24,211 nucleotides of DNA from Diplocarpon mali (taxonomy: Eukaryota; Ascomycota; Leotiomycetes; Helotiales; Drepanopezizaceae), in assembly GCA_024741835.1 (NCBI GenBank), contig JAENRP010000495.1, positions 1 to 24,211 on the forward strand. Direction: 5' to 3'. Under the pieces are notes generated by a model, which saw nothing but the letters and a program-made list of their open reading frames with translations, made no database searches and was not told the origin of the DNA. Positions 1 through 9,313 of the stretch are shown piece after piece. The position numbers and the translations under genes are program-made. Each line of letters opens with the position of its first letter. Position 1 is the stretch's first letter.

Positions 1-2860
1 TTATTTTTCTTTTTTTTTAATTATTATTCTAATAAAACGCCAATTGTACTATTTTTTAAAATTCCAGATTTGACTCTTAGTCTAAGATTGCAAGTCAAAT
101 TGCTATTATTCAAAATCGGCAAACTTACCTTTCTTTTACTATAACTCCTTACTAAGTGCCTTCCTTTACTAGCATTAAGCCTAGCCCTTATATTAGCTAA
201 TTGTTTCCTAAAACCTCATTTTAAAATTCGGCTATATCTCCTGCGATAACCATTTATCCTTTTAAAGATCGATCTATATTCTAAAGACTAGCTTTTATAA
301 GACTATCTTTAGGATAGTTAAATATTAGCTAAGATTCTAAAATAAAAGGCATTCCTAAAAGAATATCATTCGAAGAATTCTCTATTATTAAAAAGTTAAT
401 ATAATTAATAATTCCTTTAACTTTAACCTTTACGTTTTTCACTTATCTATCAAAATTATATTTTAATTTAAAGATAGTCGAATAAATAAGGAGTCGATCG
501 CTAATAATTATCAATTGAGCTATTTCTGCCACTTTTCTAATTATTATATTAACTTTTAAACTATAATCGATTAAAGCCTTTGCTTTAACTGATTCTTCTA
601 TTAAATAAATAATAATAGGGCTTTTTATTGCAACTGCTAAACAATTTCAATCAATATTCTAAGATATTAAAGCTATTGCTATAATATCATAGTACCTTTA
701 AGTTCTTTCGTTTTCTATAATCTAAAGACATTTGATTAAGGCTAAGTGCTTCTTAGAGTTCTTTTGCATTACAATTTCCATTTCCTTATTATTATTTAAA
801 TCTTTAAAGGCAATTAAGATATACTTTCTTAGTACTTTATTAAAGTATCTAATTAAACCAAATAGGTCTTTAAATATAAGGTTAATTTGCTAAACTATGA
901 TATTCTCTATAGCTTTCTCTATTGCGATTGAATTAGCGTATTTATTAACGAATTTTTCCTATTTTAATATCTATCTCTTTCGCTTAAGGTCAGGGGTCTA
1001 TGTAATAACTTCAACTTCTTAATCTTTAAGCTTAAAGCTACCTTTATCTATTATATCTTTAATCAATTTGTCTACTATATCGGCTTTATCCTTATCTACT
1101 ATAGTTTTAGATTATTAGGTATCTTTTAGCATTTGAATTCTATATTAAGATTCTTAAGTTGCATATATTGATTTCTGGACTTTAGCTGGTTTTATTAGTA
1201 TTAGAGGAGTAGTAGATCTAGAAGGATGCCGAGTATTCTAAGGGTTTCTAAATATAGAAGTAGTATTAATATCAATAGATACATTATTATTAACCTATCT
1301 TAAGATAAAGATGCCTTTAACTTTTATAGCTATTTAATTAGAAGCTAAGTCCTTAAGAACTCCTTTAGGTAGGTTGCCAGTTAGACTAGTATATATATAA
1401 GTTGGAATTTTAGCATTTATATCTATAATATACTATCGTTCAACTAAATTCTCGTCCTATTTTATACTATATATCATCGTTCGAATAGTCTATAACTATA
1501 AGTGATTCTAGTGCTTTTTAATAAGGATAGCTTTTAGCCTAGGATCTCTAATGCAAAGTATCCTATACTTATTAATATATATAACCTTAGTATTAATAAA
1601 ACGATAGAAAAGAAGGCAATTATTACAATACTTATATAGAATGCAGTTAGGTTCTTTATTATTGCAAAAGTTATAGGTTAGTTGTCTTCTATTACTATTC
1701 CCTTAGTATCCTATAGTATTAATATTAGTAGAGTGCTAGTTAAGATTAATTTCTCCTTCTTTAATCAACTATTAAGTTCTTATATTAGCTGGTTATTCCG
1801 AATGATAAGAAGCAGGAGTCTAGTAATAGGAACTACTAAGTTGGCTTATAGTAGCTGAGTTTTATCTATTACCAAACTAGGGAATATACTATTTCTCTTA
1901 TAAGAGATTATTAATTCTAGTTTCTAAGCTTTAAATTCGGAGTTTTGCAAATTAGGTCTTAAGTTCCTTAATTCTAAGGTTGGATCTTACTCCTATATTA
2001 GGCCCGCAAGTAAAAGGTATAACTATTAGGTTCTTCTTTACCTCTTCTATAACTTCTAACGCTTTCGAGTATTCTTAGACCAGACTCTTAAGATCTTTAG
2101 TATAAGAGGAAGTAAGGGCTTTTTCCTATTCTATAGTATTAATAGTTCTCTTATTAAGATCTGATTTTAAAGCAAAGGCTAAGAATTCCTTAAATAAGGC
2201 AAAGGTTATAAGGTCTTACTTATTAATCTTAAAATGCTTAATAATCTTATTTCAAAGGCTAATAGGTAATTTAAGTAAGAAAAGGCGGCCTCTTTTAACT
2301 TTGCTAAGTATTTTCTAATTAATTAAGGTATTCGATATATAAGTAAAAGTCCGATAGTAGTTCTTAAGTTCCTTAGGAGTATAAGTGATTAGAATAAATT
2401 CCTTTAAGAAAGCTAAGGTATTGCGAATCTACTGTCTATTAAATTCTCGGAATTCAAACTTAAGAGCCTTAATAAGGAGTTCTTATAAACTATATATTTT
2501 CCATTTAAGGAGGGATTTGATAATATCTTTACTTATATAATTATAGTAGTAAAGAAGTCGGGAAATCATATCCTCTTATATAATACTAAAATCGTAATAA
2601 GTTTCCTTATATTACTTAAGGAAATTAGTAATATTAGCACTTATAAAGTAAGGAGCACTAAGGGAACTAAGGAGGGGAAAGTGATTAGTAATAGCCTTAA
2701 ATATAGCTATTATCGTTTTATACTAACCGTTTAAGTTAATAGAATCTATAAGGGGCAAAGGGGAAGCTTCAATATTGCGAGATTAATTGCTAAGAGGAGT
2801 ACTTCGAAATTCAAAAGGGCTTAAAGAACGTTTAAAATCTAAGTCAATCTTAAAGTGACT
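1..2860 (-). pseudogene. Gypsy-type gag-protease relic (Gypsy-A), RIP-degraded
   Basis: Read on the minus strand, one frame runs from about 2860 to about 180 with many TAA/TAG stops that fit mutated Gln/Trp codons. From ~2840 to ~1950 it resembles a fungal retrotransposon Gag capsid; recognisable pieces are NHFPLLSSLSAPYF, YKETYYDF, EFREFNRQ, NTLAFLKEF and RTFTYISNTL. At ~1609-1668 there is a cysteine-rich, zinc-knuckle-like cluster (CxxCNNC type, one Cys changed to Tyr). At 550-577 lies KALIDYSLKV, which fits a decayed aspartic protease D-S/T-G-A site, and at 344-372 DILLGMPF, the typical C-terminal protease motif. RT and integrase would lie to the left, outside the window. The known order of gypsy elements (gag, protease, then pol) and the protease type support this class. 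Below ~180 the coding match fades and a repeat motif begins. No functional protein is possible. Confidence 0.8.
61..110 (+). repeat. Isolated copy of the GACTCYTAG core motif
   Basis: The stretch starting TGACTCTTAGTCTAAGAT and ending GCAAGTCA (71-97) matches the ~30 bp core of the Copia-X arrays, in the same orientation as the array at 4840-5090. It resembles the unit near 8259 most closely. It lies just beyond the end of the minus-strand protease relic. It may be the far side of a Copia-X array split by Gypsy-A, or a separate copy; the left flank is outside the window. Confidence 0.55.
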
Positions 2861-3034
2861 AAGATAAGTTTAAAAAGATTTAAATAAAGGGTTAGTAAAA
2901 AGTTTAAAATTGTTATTATTTTTAGTGTTTTCTAATATTAATATTAAAAAAGTAAGTAGTAGTCTTAAGTTATTTAAAGACGTCTTTTTATCCTCTTACT
3001 TATAGGCTAGGCCTAGGAGTAGAATTCCGGATTC

Positions 3035-3936
3035 TATTAAAAGTTTAATCTAAGTTTGCTAAGAGATTCTAAGTAGGTGCTAAACAGCTAGTAGGAGCGT
3101 TGCAACTAATTGCAATAAGATAAGGTTTACTTAATCTAAGACTAATTTCTAAAATAAGATTTATATTTAAGATTCTTTTTAACCTTTAAGCCAATTCCTA
3201 TTAGTCCTTAGAATAAAGGGATCTCTAAAGACGATTTTAAGGCAATTTTTAAAGTTCTATTAAGCTAAGGCAGCTAAATTATCAGATTCGGATTTTTAAA
3301 GATTCTAAAGAGGCACTTTTAATTAGAGTTTGCGCTTAGTATTACTTAAGTACTTAAAACTACTGCTATTTGAGATTGCTATTATAGGGTTTGCTAAACT
3401 TTTCATACTAGGAAGCCGAAAATTCTAAAAATCTCAAAGTTAAGGAAGAAAATAAGGGTTTTTAAAGCAGAGCTGAAAAGGGAAATTCTAAAGTTATTAA
3501 TAATTGCTAAATGAAAATCGATAGTTCTAAGTAATTAGGCGATTAAGGATAAGGGTTTTAAAGTTAATCAAAATGCTATAAGTGTTTTAAAGATATATTT
3601 TAAAGGCCGGTCTCTTATCTGCGAATTAAGAGATCGATAAGGTTATATAAGGACGGAAATCTTAAGAAATCGGTCCTTGCGTAAGTCACTAATATAAAAC
3701 TAAGGGGAGATAATATAAGAATAGGCCTAAGGGAAGACCTAAAAACAAGAGGAGGAAGCACTATAAGCAGGCTTTCCTAAATAAGATATTAAGAATAAGT
3801 CCTAAGTATAGGGTATATTCAGTACTTATAGCAACGCGCGCTATCTCTATATATAGAAAGTGGCCCTTTTATCCTCCTACCGTCCTACGCCGATTATATG
3901 ATATATGTCACGAGACCTATCCATCTCAGGTCTTTA
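3035..3936 (-). repeat. ~902 bp LTR-like unit, copy 1 (next to gag)
   Basis: This unit is repeated almost base for base at 3937-4837, with a constant offset of 902. On the minus strand it starts near an AGACCT...AGGTCT hairpin (3916-3935) and has a TATA-like run CTATATATAG around 3846-3856. It ends beside the leader of the minus-strand gag relic, where a 5' LTR is expected. Ends fit RIP-altered TG...CA, but exact borders are uncertain by about 3 bp. The copies differ mainly by C/T and G/A. The ~175 bp between this unit and the gag start (2861-3034) is leader; I see no clear primer-binding site there. Confidence 0.6.
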
Positions 3937-4837
3937 TACTAAAAGTTTAATCCGAGTTTGCTAAGAGATTCTAAATAGGTACTAAATAGCTAATAGGAGC
4001 GTTGCAACTAACTATAATAAGATAAGGTTTACCTAATTAAAGACTAATTTCTAAGATAAGGTTTATATTTAAGATTCTTCTTAGCCTTTAGGCTAATTCC
4101 TATTAGTCTTTAGAATAAAGGGGTCTTTAAAGACGATTCTAAGGCAATTTTTAAAGTTCTATTAAGCTAAAGCGGCTGAATTATCAGATTCGGATTTCTA
4201 AAGATTCTAAAGAGGCACTTCCAATTGGAGTTTGCGCTTAGTATTACTTAAGTACTCGAAACTACTGCTATTTAAGATTACTATTATAAGGTTTGTCAAA
4301 CTTTTCATATTAAAAAGCCGAAAATTCCGAGAATCTCGGAGTTAAGGAAGAAAATAGGGGTTTTTAAAGCAAAGCTAAAAAGGGAAAATCTAAGGTTATT
4401 AATAATTGCTAAACGAAAATCGATAGTTCTAAGTAATTAAGCAATTAAGAATAAGGGTTTTAAAGTTAATTAAAATGCTATAAGTGTTTTAAAGACGTAT
4501 TTCAAAGGCCAGTCTCTTATCTACGAACTAAGAGATTAATAAGGTTGTATAAGGATAGAAATCTTAAGAAATCGGTCCTTGCGTAGGTCACTAATATAAA
4601 ATAGAAGGGAGATAATATAAGAATAGGCCTAAGGGAAGACCTAAAAACAAGAGGAGGAAGTACTATAAGCAGGCTCTTTTAAATAAGATATTAAGAACAA
4701 GTCCCAAGTATAAGGTATATTTAGTATTATAGCAATACGCAATGTTTCTATATATAGAAGATGGCCCTTTTATCCTCCTACCATTTTGCGCTAATCATAT
4801 GATATATATCATAAGACCTATCCATCTCAGGTCTCCA
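3937..4837 (-). repeat. ~902 bp LTR-like unit, copy 2 (outer)
   Basis: Second member of the direct tandem pair, abutting copy 1 without a spacer. It holds the same AGACCT...AGGTCT hairpin at 4817-4836 and a perfect 7 bp stem TCCGAGA-A-TCTCGGA at 4326-4340, which is mutated in copy 1. Its right edge ends in TCTCCA and meets the Copia-X repeat array. Gypsy-A therefore appears to have inserted into that array, since the second Copia-X copy at 19886-24211 runs on uninterrupted there. Two LTRs without an internal region could be an integrated two-LTR junction, a recombination product, or a plain tandem duplication. Confidence 0.6.
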
Positions 4838-7800
4838 TATTAGGCTAAGACTGCAAGTAGATTTTGCAAATTCGCTAATAATAACTCTTAAGCTAAGATT
4901 ATAAGTGAAATTCGCAGAAATGACTCTTAGGCTAAGACTGCAAGTGAAATTTGCAAATTTATTAGAGACGACTCTTAAGCTAGGACTGCGAGTAGATCTC
5001 GCTATTTCTAAGAAATCGACTCTTAAGCTAGGACTGTAAGTAGATCTTGCAGTTTTATTAAAAACGACTTTTAAGCTAGGCTTACAATTAGAAAACGGTA
5101 AAACCTTAAACTGCTATTACTAATCCTTTTTAGCTACTAATAATAAAGTATCTATTGATAATAGACTACTAAAGCTATTAAAAGCTAAAAGCCTATTAAA
5201 GTATTAGTTAATATATAAAAGATTCGTATATTTAAGGCTAAAGAAATTAAAGGGCCTATATAAGGTCTTAACCTTAAAATAGAAGATCTAAGTACTAAAG
5301 GATCGCTTAATATATCGAATTTATAAGCTAATAAAACTTTAAAATCAGATGCAAACTAAGCTTAATCTATAAAAAGATTCGATACTAGCACTAATTTCTA
5401 TTAATACTATTAGACTATTTATAACTTCGATTAAAGGAAATAATTAGTTTTCTTAAATAGTAGATAACTCTACTTGATAGATATAGATTATTTGCGCTAG
5501 GACTAAATCTAAGCTTATAAAAAAGCTAAAAACTTAAAAAGTAATAGAGGAACGCTAGACCTAATTAAAGCTAATAGCTATTAAGTCTAATAATATATTA
5601 AAGATTAAGGTAAAGCTTAATAAATAGGTAAAATAAGGAGTTTATTATAAACTAACTATAATATATAAAGGTTCTTATTAAAATAGCATCGCTAAGCGAA
5701 GCATTTAGCAAGTAGAGACTGACTATCGCACTCTATTATAAGATACTAACCTACTATTAGAATTCTAAGACCTTGCGATTAAAGCAGACGCATACTTGCG
5801 AAATAGAATAGGTAATGGACTAATAGTTAATAGCATCCGAATATTATTATATAAGGCATATTTCAAATAGAAACTAAGCTTAAACTATATCTATATCTTT
5901 AAGAGCGTCTACTACTCTTATATTAGCCTAAAGTCCTAGCCTATAGGTATAAAGAGTAAGAAGCTAATAGATTAAGGTAAAGAGTATATATTTATTAAGT
6001 ATATTAAATAGATAATAAAGCAATAGATAGTATATATATTAGATCTAAGGCAAGTAATTATATCCTTAATAGTTAAGTTTGATAAATCTTAAAATAGGAG
6101 GGAGCTATCCTTAAAGCTTTATATACTTAGAGATTCGCAAGGTATACTACTTAATAGTAATACTATTAAGCTAAATTAATAACCTCTCTCTTTAAGCTTA
6201 AGTATATTAAGCGCACCTGCTGATCGACGACCTACTAGTCGCTTAAAGGCCAAATAGACTATTCCTATCGTTTGCGAACTGCTTAAAGTATAAAATAACT
6301 TCGATATTGTTATTCCTTTAGTTAAAGCACCTACGGTAAAGGATATTCCTAAAATAGGTATAAGTAATAATAAGCCTCTACTATTAAAAAGCGGTTCCTT
6401 AAATAATAAGCTTATAGAACCTATAGCTGAACTTACGTCTTTAAAAAGGAATAGAGACCTAAAACTAGAAGATACCTTAGATGAACGAGAGTCTAAGCGT
6501 ATCTGGGCTATAATAGCGCATAGGATCTATAAGCTTGAACTTTAATAGAGCTTCGATAAAGATAATGTATTCTTAGCCGCTAGGAGAATAATAAAAATCT
6601 CTCTTTTAAAGATGTATAATAAAGCTATTAATAACTTAGAGAATAGAATAGCATAGAATAAGGTAATCTAAGAGGAGATAAGCTCTCTTATTGCAAATAG
6701 TATATAGATAAAGGAACTGATATTAAAGGATATGAACCTAGTATTAATAAAGTAGGTCTTTATAATTAAGATATATATAAATAGAACCTTAGAATGTTAT
6801 AAGGTAAGGCTTATAGCTAAGGGCTTCTCTTAATAGTATAGAGAAGACTACTTCGATACGTTTGCGCTAATAGTTTGTATAAATACCCTTTGTATATTTA
6901 TAGTAATAGTAGCCGCTAAGGACCTTAAATGTAAATAGTACGATATTAAAAATGCATTTACTAAAGTAATTATAAAGGAACGGATTTTTCTCTCTTAACC
7001 TAATAATATTCCTATACGCGCTGGCCACTCTTTTTATATACTTTATAGTATTTATAGGCTTAAAAAATTAGCTTATAATTAGAACCTTTTATATAGCTTT
7101 ACTTTAGTAGAAATAGGATTCGTTTAAAGCCTAGCTAACCCTTATCTATTTACCTATACTAAGCGTAAAATCAAGTTGCTACTATATATTAATAATATTA
7201 CTATAGCTGCGAAAACGATTACTTAATTAGATTAGTTCTTTATAATAATTTAGAAACATTTTAATACTAAGGATCTAAGGGGAATTTATAAGATCTTTAG
7301 CATCTGCGTTATAAGGAACCGCTCTATTTAAGAACTCTGGTTAGATTAAGAGTAATATATTAAGAAGATCTTAGACCGAATAGGACTCTCTACTTATACT
7401 CTTAACTTTAAGCCAAAGCGTACTCTAATTGAAGGAAAGTATAATAAGTTAAAGCCTACTAATAAAAATGAGCAGAGAGGAGATTTAAAGAAGTACTAAT
7501 AGGATATTAGAGCAATTATATATACTATAGTATATATAAGACTAGATATTACCTTTATTATTAGGCAACTTAATCAGAATCTAAAGGATCCGACGATTTA
7601 ATATAAGAATATAGTTAAGCGACTTAAAAGGTACCTTCGATCGATAATCATATAAAAGGTAAGATATAGATTAATAAAATATATAAGCGTAAAGCTTAAG
7701 GTATATATTGATTCTAATTAGGCAAATATAAAAGGTTAGAAAAGTATATTTAAAAGCGTAGTAGTACTATATAGCAGACCTATATTATAAGAAAGTAGGA

Positions 7801-8190
7801 AGTAGAAATCAATAGCTATTGCAAGCACTAAGGCCGAATATATATCGATATCGTCAAATTGTAAGTAAGGATTATAGATCGCCTAAGTTCTAAAAGATAT
7901 AGGTTTTGCTAAGTATATTAAATAAGATAGGAACTATATTAATCTTTAAGTAGATAATATAAGGGCAATTGCACTTATAAAGAATCTATACTTATATAAG
8001 CGATCGAAATATATTAATATTACTTACTACTTTATCTGCGACCTTATTATAAAGAATAAGTTATTAATCACCTATATCTTAACCAATTAAATAGTAGTAG
8101 ATGGATTTATAAAGCTACTAGAGATAATTGCAAAGTTCAAAGCGTTTAAAGATATACTAAGGTTATAGAAAACAGTAAGGGCTTAGCAAG
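4838..8190 (+). pseudogene. Copia-X polyprotein relic, left copy (pre-integrase, integrase, RT, RNase H)
   Basis: One plus-strand frame, broken by stops that fit Gln/Trp codons, reads through the Ty1/copia pol order. After the repeat array comes a GAG-pre-integrase-like stretch (~5100-5330). The integrase core (~5390-5720) includes SIKGNN, IIYKGSY and NSIAKRSI, where the catalytic Glu position reads Lys. The integrase tail follows at ~5780-6080 (ADAYLRNRIGNG). RT spans ~6690-7300: YDIKNAFTK, YRLKKLAYN, and YINN at 7185-7196 in place of Y-x-D-D. RNase H spans ~7690-8060 (YIDSN, STKAEYIS at ~7825-7850, KYINITYYF). Gag and protease are not visible here because the 5' part is cut by Gypsy-A. The element is transcriptionally and catalytically dead. 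The right-hand copy aligns base for base in inverted orientation. Confidence 0.9.
4840..5100 (+). repeat. In-frame tandem repeat array of Copia-X (left copy)
   Basis: About six units each begin with a variant of GACTCTTAAGCTAGGACTG. Full units are 39 or 48 bp, always a multiple of three. In the frame that continues into the pre-integrase domain each unit reads TLKLGLQVDLANLLET or close variants (TLRLRLQVKFAEM for the short form). Stops occur only where CAA became TAA. The last unit, TFKLGLQLENGK, runs straight into the copia polyprotein. The left side is cut off by the LTR-like unit ending at 4837. Confidence 0.8.
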
Positions 8191-8194
8191 CTTA

Positions 8195-8345
8195 AGGACG
8201 ACTCTTAGGCCCGCTTTATAAGTTAAGTCATATAGTCTTATAAAGGAAAGTTTTTAAATCGACTCCTAGGCCTAGATTGCAAGTCAAGTTATATAATCTT
8301 ATAAAGGAACGCTTTTGGAAATTTGACTCCTAGTCCTACCTTATA
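8195..8345 (+). repeat. 3' non-coding array with the same core motif, 61-64 bp period
   Basis: Two and a half units start with GACTCCTAGGCC-type sequence and contain ATTGCAAGTCAAGTT, followed by GTCTTATAAAGGAA. The core matches that of the 39/48 bp array upstream of integrase, but the tail and the period differ. It lies just after the end of the RNase H frame. The other Copia-X copy has the same array at 20220-20367. Confidence 0.75.
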
Positions 8346-8678
8346 AGTAGGATTAGTGATTTTAATAAAGGTTACTATTAATTAATTGTTTTTAATTTAA
8401 AGAGATACTTAGGAGTTGGATTAGCGCAAAAGGATAGTTATTATTTTCCCGACTGCAGGTCAATCGGAGTAAGGTTTAAGTAGAGGTATTGAGATAAGTA
8501 ATATAGCTATCACTCTGATATATTATTATATGACCCTACTACTTAATTAGTAGGATATTGATACGTATATAGCTATAGGGAAGAAAGGGGTAACCTTCCT
8601 TTCCTAACTCTTATTAATATATCAACTATCGACCTTTAGAAGCCTCCTTTACCTACTGCGCCGACTCACTTAAGCTCA
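8346..8678 (+). other. Copia-X 3' non-coding end, probably LTR sequence
   Basis: This stretch has no coding sense and is matched, inverted, at 19886-20219. It ends ...CTTAAGCTCA at 8678, and the match to the other copy stops there, so this is the element's 3' terminus. A hairpin CCTACTA-CTTAAT-TAGTAGG sits at 8535-8554. No 5' LTR is in the window for comparison, so the LTR start cannot be placed. The next bases (8679-8683, ATATA) may be a target duplication whose partner lies outside the window. Confidence 0.6.
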
Positions 8679-8688
8679 ATATAGTTTT

Positions 8689-8859
8689 TGTAACACATAT
8701 ATGTAGCATATAAGGGAAGATAAGAATCAAATAGGCGAATTTGATTCTTCTGGCTTTTTTAGCTTAGTGGTAAAGTCTTTATACTACTGACTCGGCGAGT
8801 TAGAAGGTAGTTACTAAGGTACTGCCGCTGCCAAGGTTGTTCCAAGGAATAGCGTTATA
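8689..8859 (+). repeat. 5' LTR of miniature element A
   Basis: 171 bp, starting TGTAACAC and ending GCGTTATA (RIP-altered GCGTTACA). It contains a TATA-like ATATAAGG at 8708-8715, an 11 bp stem-loop at 8722-8749, and a tRNA A-box-like TAGCTTAGTGGT around 8760-8771. The 3' LTR at 9143-9313 is the same length. Confidence 0.85.
8739..8749 (+). promoter_or_regulatory. Putative self-primer (RNA 5' end) of miniature element A
   Basis: ATTTGATTCTT is the exact reverse complement of AAGAATCAAAT at 8861-8871, one base after the 5' LTR. A TATA-like box lies about 25-30 bp upstream, so a transcript could begin here. The same 11 bases also pair with 8722-8732 as a stem-loop in the DNA. The self-priming role is inferred from Tf1-type elements. 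Confidence 0.55.
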
Positions 8860-8860
8860 T

Positions 8861-8871
8861 AAGAATCAAAT
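8861..8871 (+). promoter_or_regulatory. Putative self-priming primer-binding site, miniature element A
   Basis: AAGAATCAAAT begins one base after the 5' LTR end, the normal place for a minus-strand primer site. It is complementary to the LTR stretch 8739-8749. I recognised no tRNA 3' end complement here. Confidence 0.55.
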
Positions 8872-9142
8872 TCACAGATGCCCTAACTCGATTTGGACTA
8901 GCGTATAGTCACGTGGTATAGGGTTTATTTACGCAGGAATATATAATATACGCTAGTAGTTTAATAGAATCGATAAGGCAGTTAAACCTCACTTGTTTAT
9001 TATAAGAGTACTTAAGAGGTACTGCTTAATATTTAAGGCTATAATTAGGGGTTGTAGTAAAAGGGTTATATCAACTTATATAGCTCTCTTCTACTCCTGG
9101 CCTTATCATATAAGGATATATGACCTAGAAAGAGGAGGGATA

Positions 9143-9313
9143 TATAACATATATACGTAGCATATAAGGGAAGATAAGAATCAAATAGGCGAATTTGATT
9201 CTTCTGGCTTTTTTAACTTAGTAGTAAAGTCTTTATACTATTGACTCGGCGAGTTAAAAGGTAGTTACTAAGGTACTGCTGCTGCCGAGGTTATTCCGAG
9301 GAACAGCGTTACA
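9143..9313 (+). repeat. 3' LTR of miniature element A
   Basis: 171 bp direct repeat of 8689-8859, preceded by the polypurine tract AGAAAGAGGAGGGA at 9127-9140 and ending GCGTTACA. It differs from the 5' LTR mainly by C/T and G/A changes. Confidence 0.85.

Larger units (their letters stand above)
8689..9313 (+). mobile_element. Miniature LTR retrotransposon (TRIM-like), copy A, 625 bp
   Basis: The element has two direct terminal repeats of 171 bp (8689-8859 and 9143-9313) with RIP-altered TGTAAC...GTTACA ends. Its 283 bp interior has no coding capacity, and a polypurine tract (9127-9140) lies just before the 3' repeat. A perfect 5 bp target duplication GTTTT flanks it (8684-8688 and 9314-9318). 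The primer site is at 8861-8871. Copy B at 18387-19009 has the same structure. It encodes nothing, so its enzymes must come from another element; Gypsy-B, which shares its termini, is a candidate. It inserted into Gypsy-B copy 1 immediately beside the Copia-X end. Confidence 0.88.

Noticed and set aside
4840..5100. Possible CRISPR array
   Set aside because: The repeats are adjacent, diverged, 39-48 bp with no unique spacers, and lie in frame inside a eukaryotic retrotransposon.
8195..8680. A defined 3' LTR for Copia-X
   Set aside because: No 5' LTR is in the window, so the start cannot be placed; only the outer end is supported by the two copies.
8760..8830. A tRNA gene or tRNA-derived SINE
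   Set aside because: Only an A-box-like stretch is present; no B-box or acceptor stem. The TG...CA ends, purine tract and duplicated terminal repeats fit an LTR element better.
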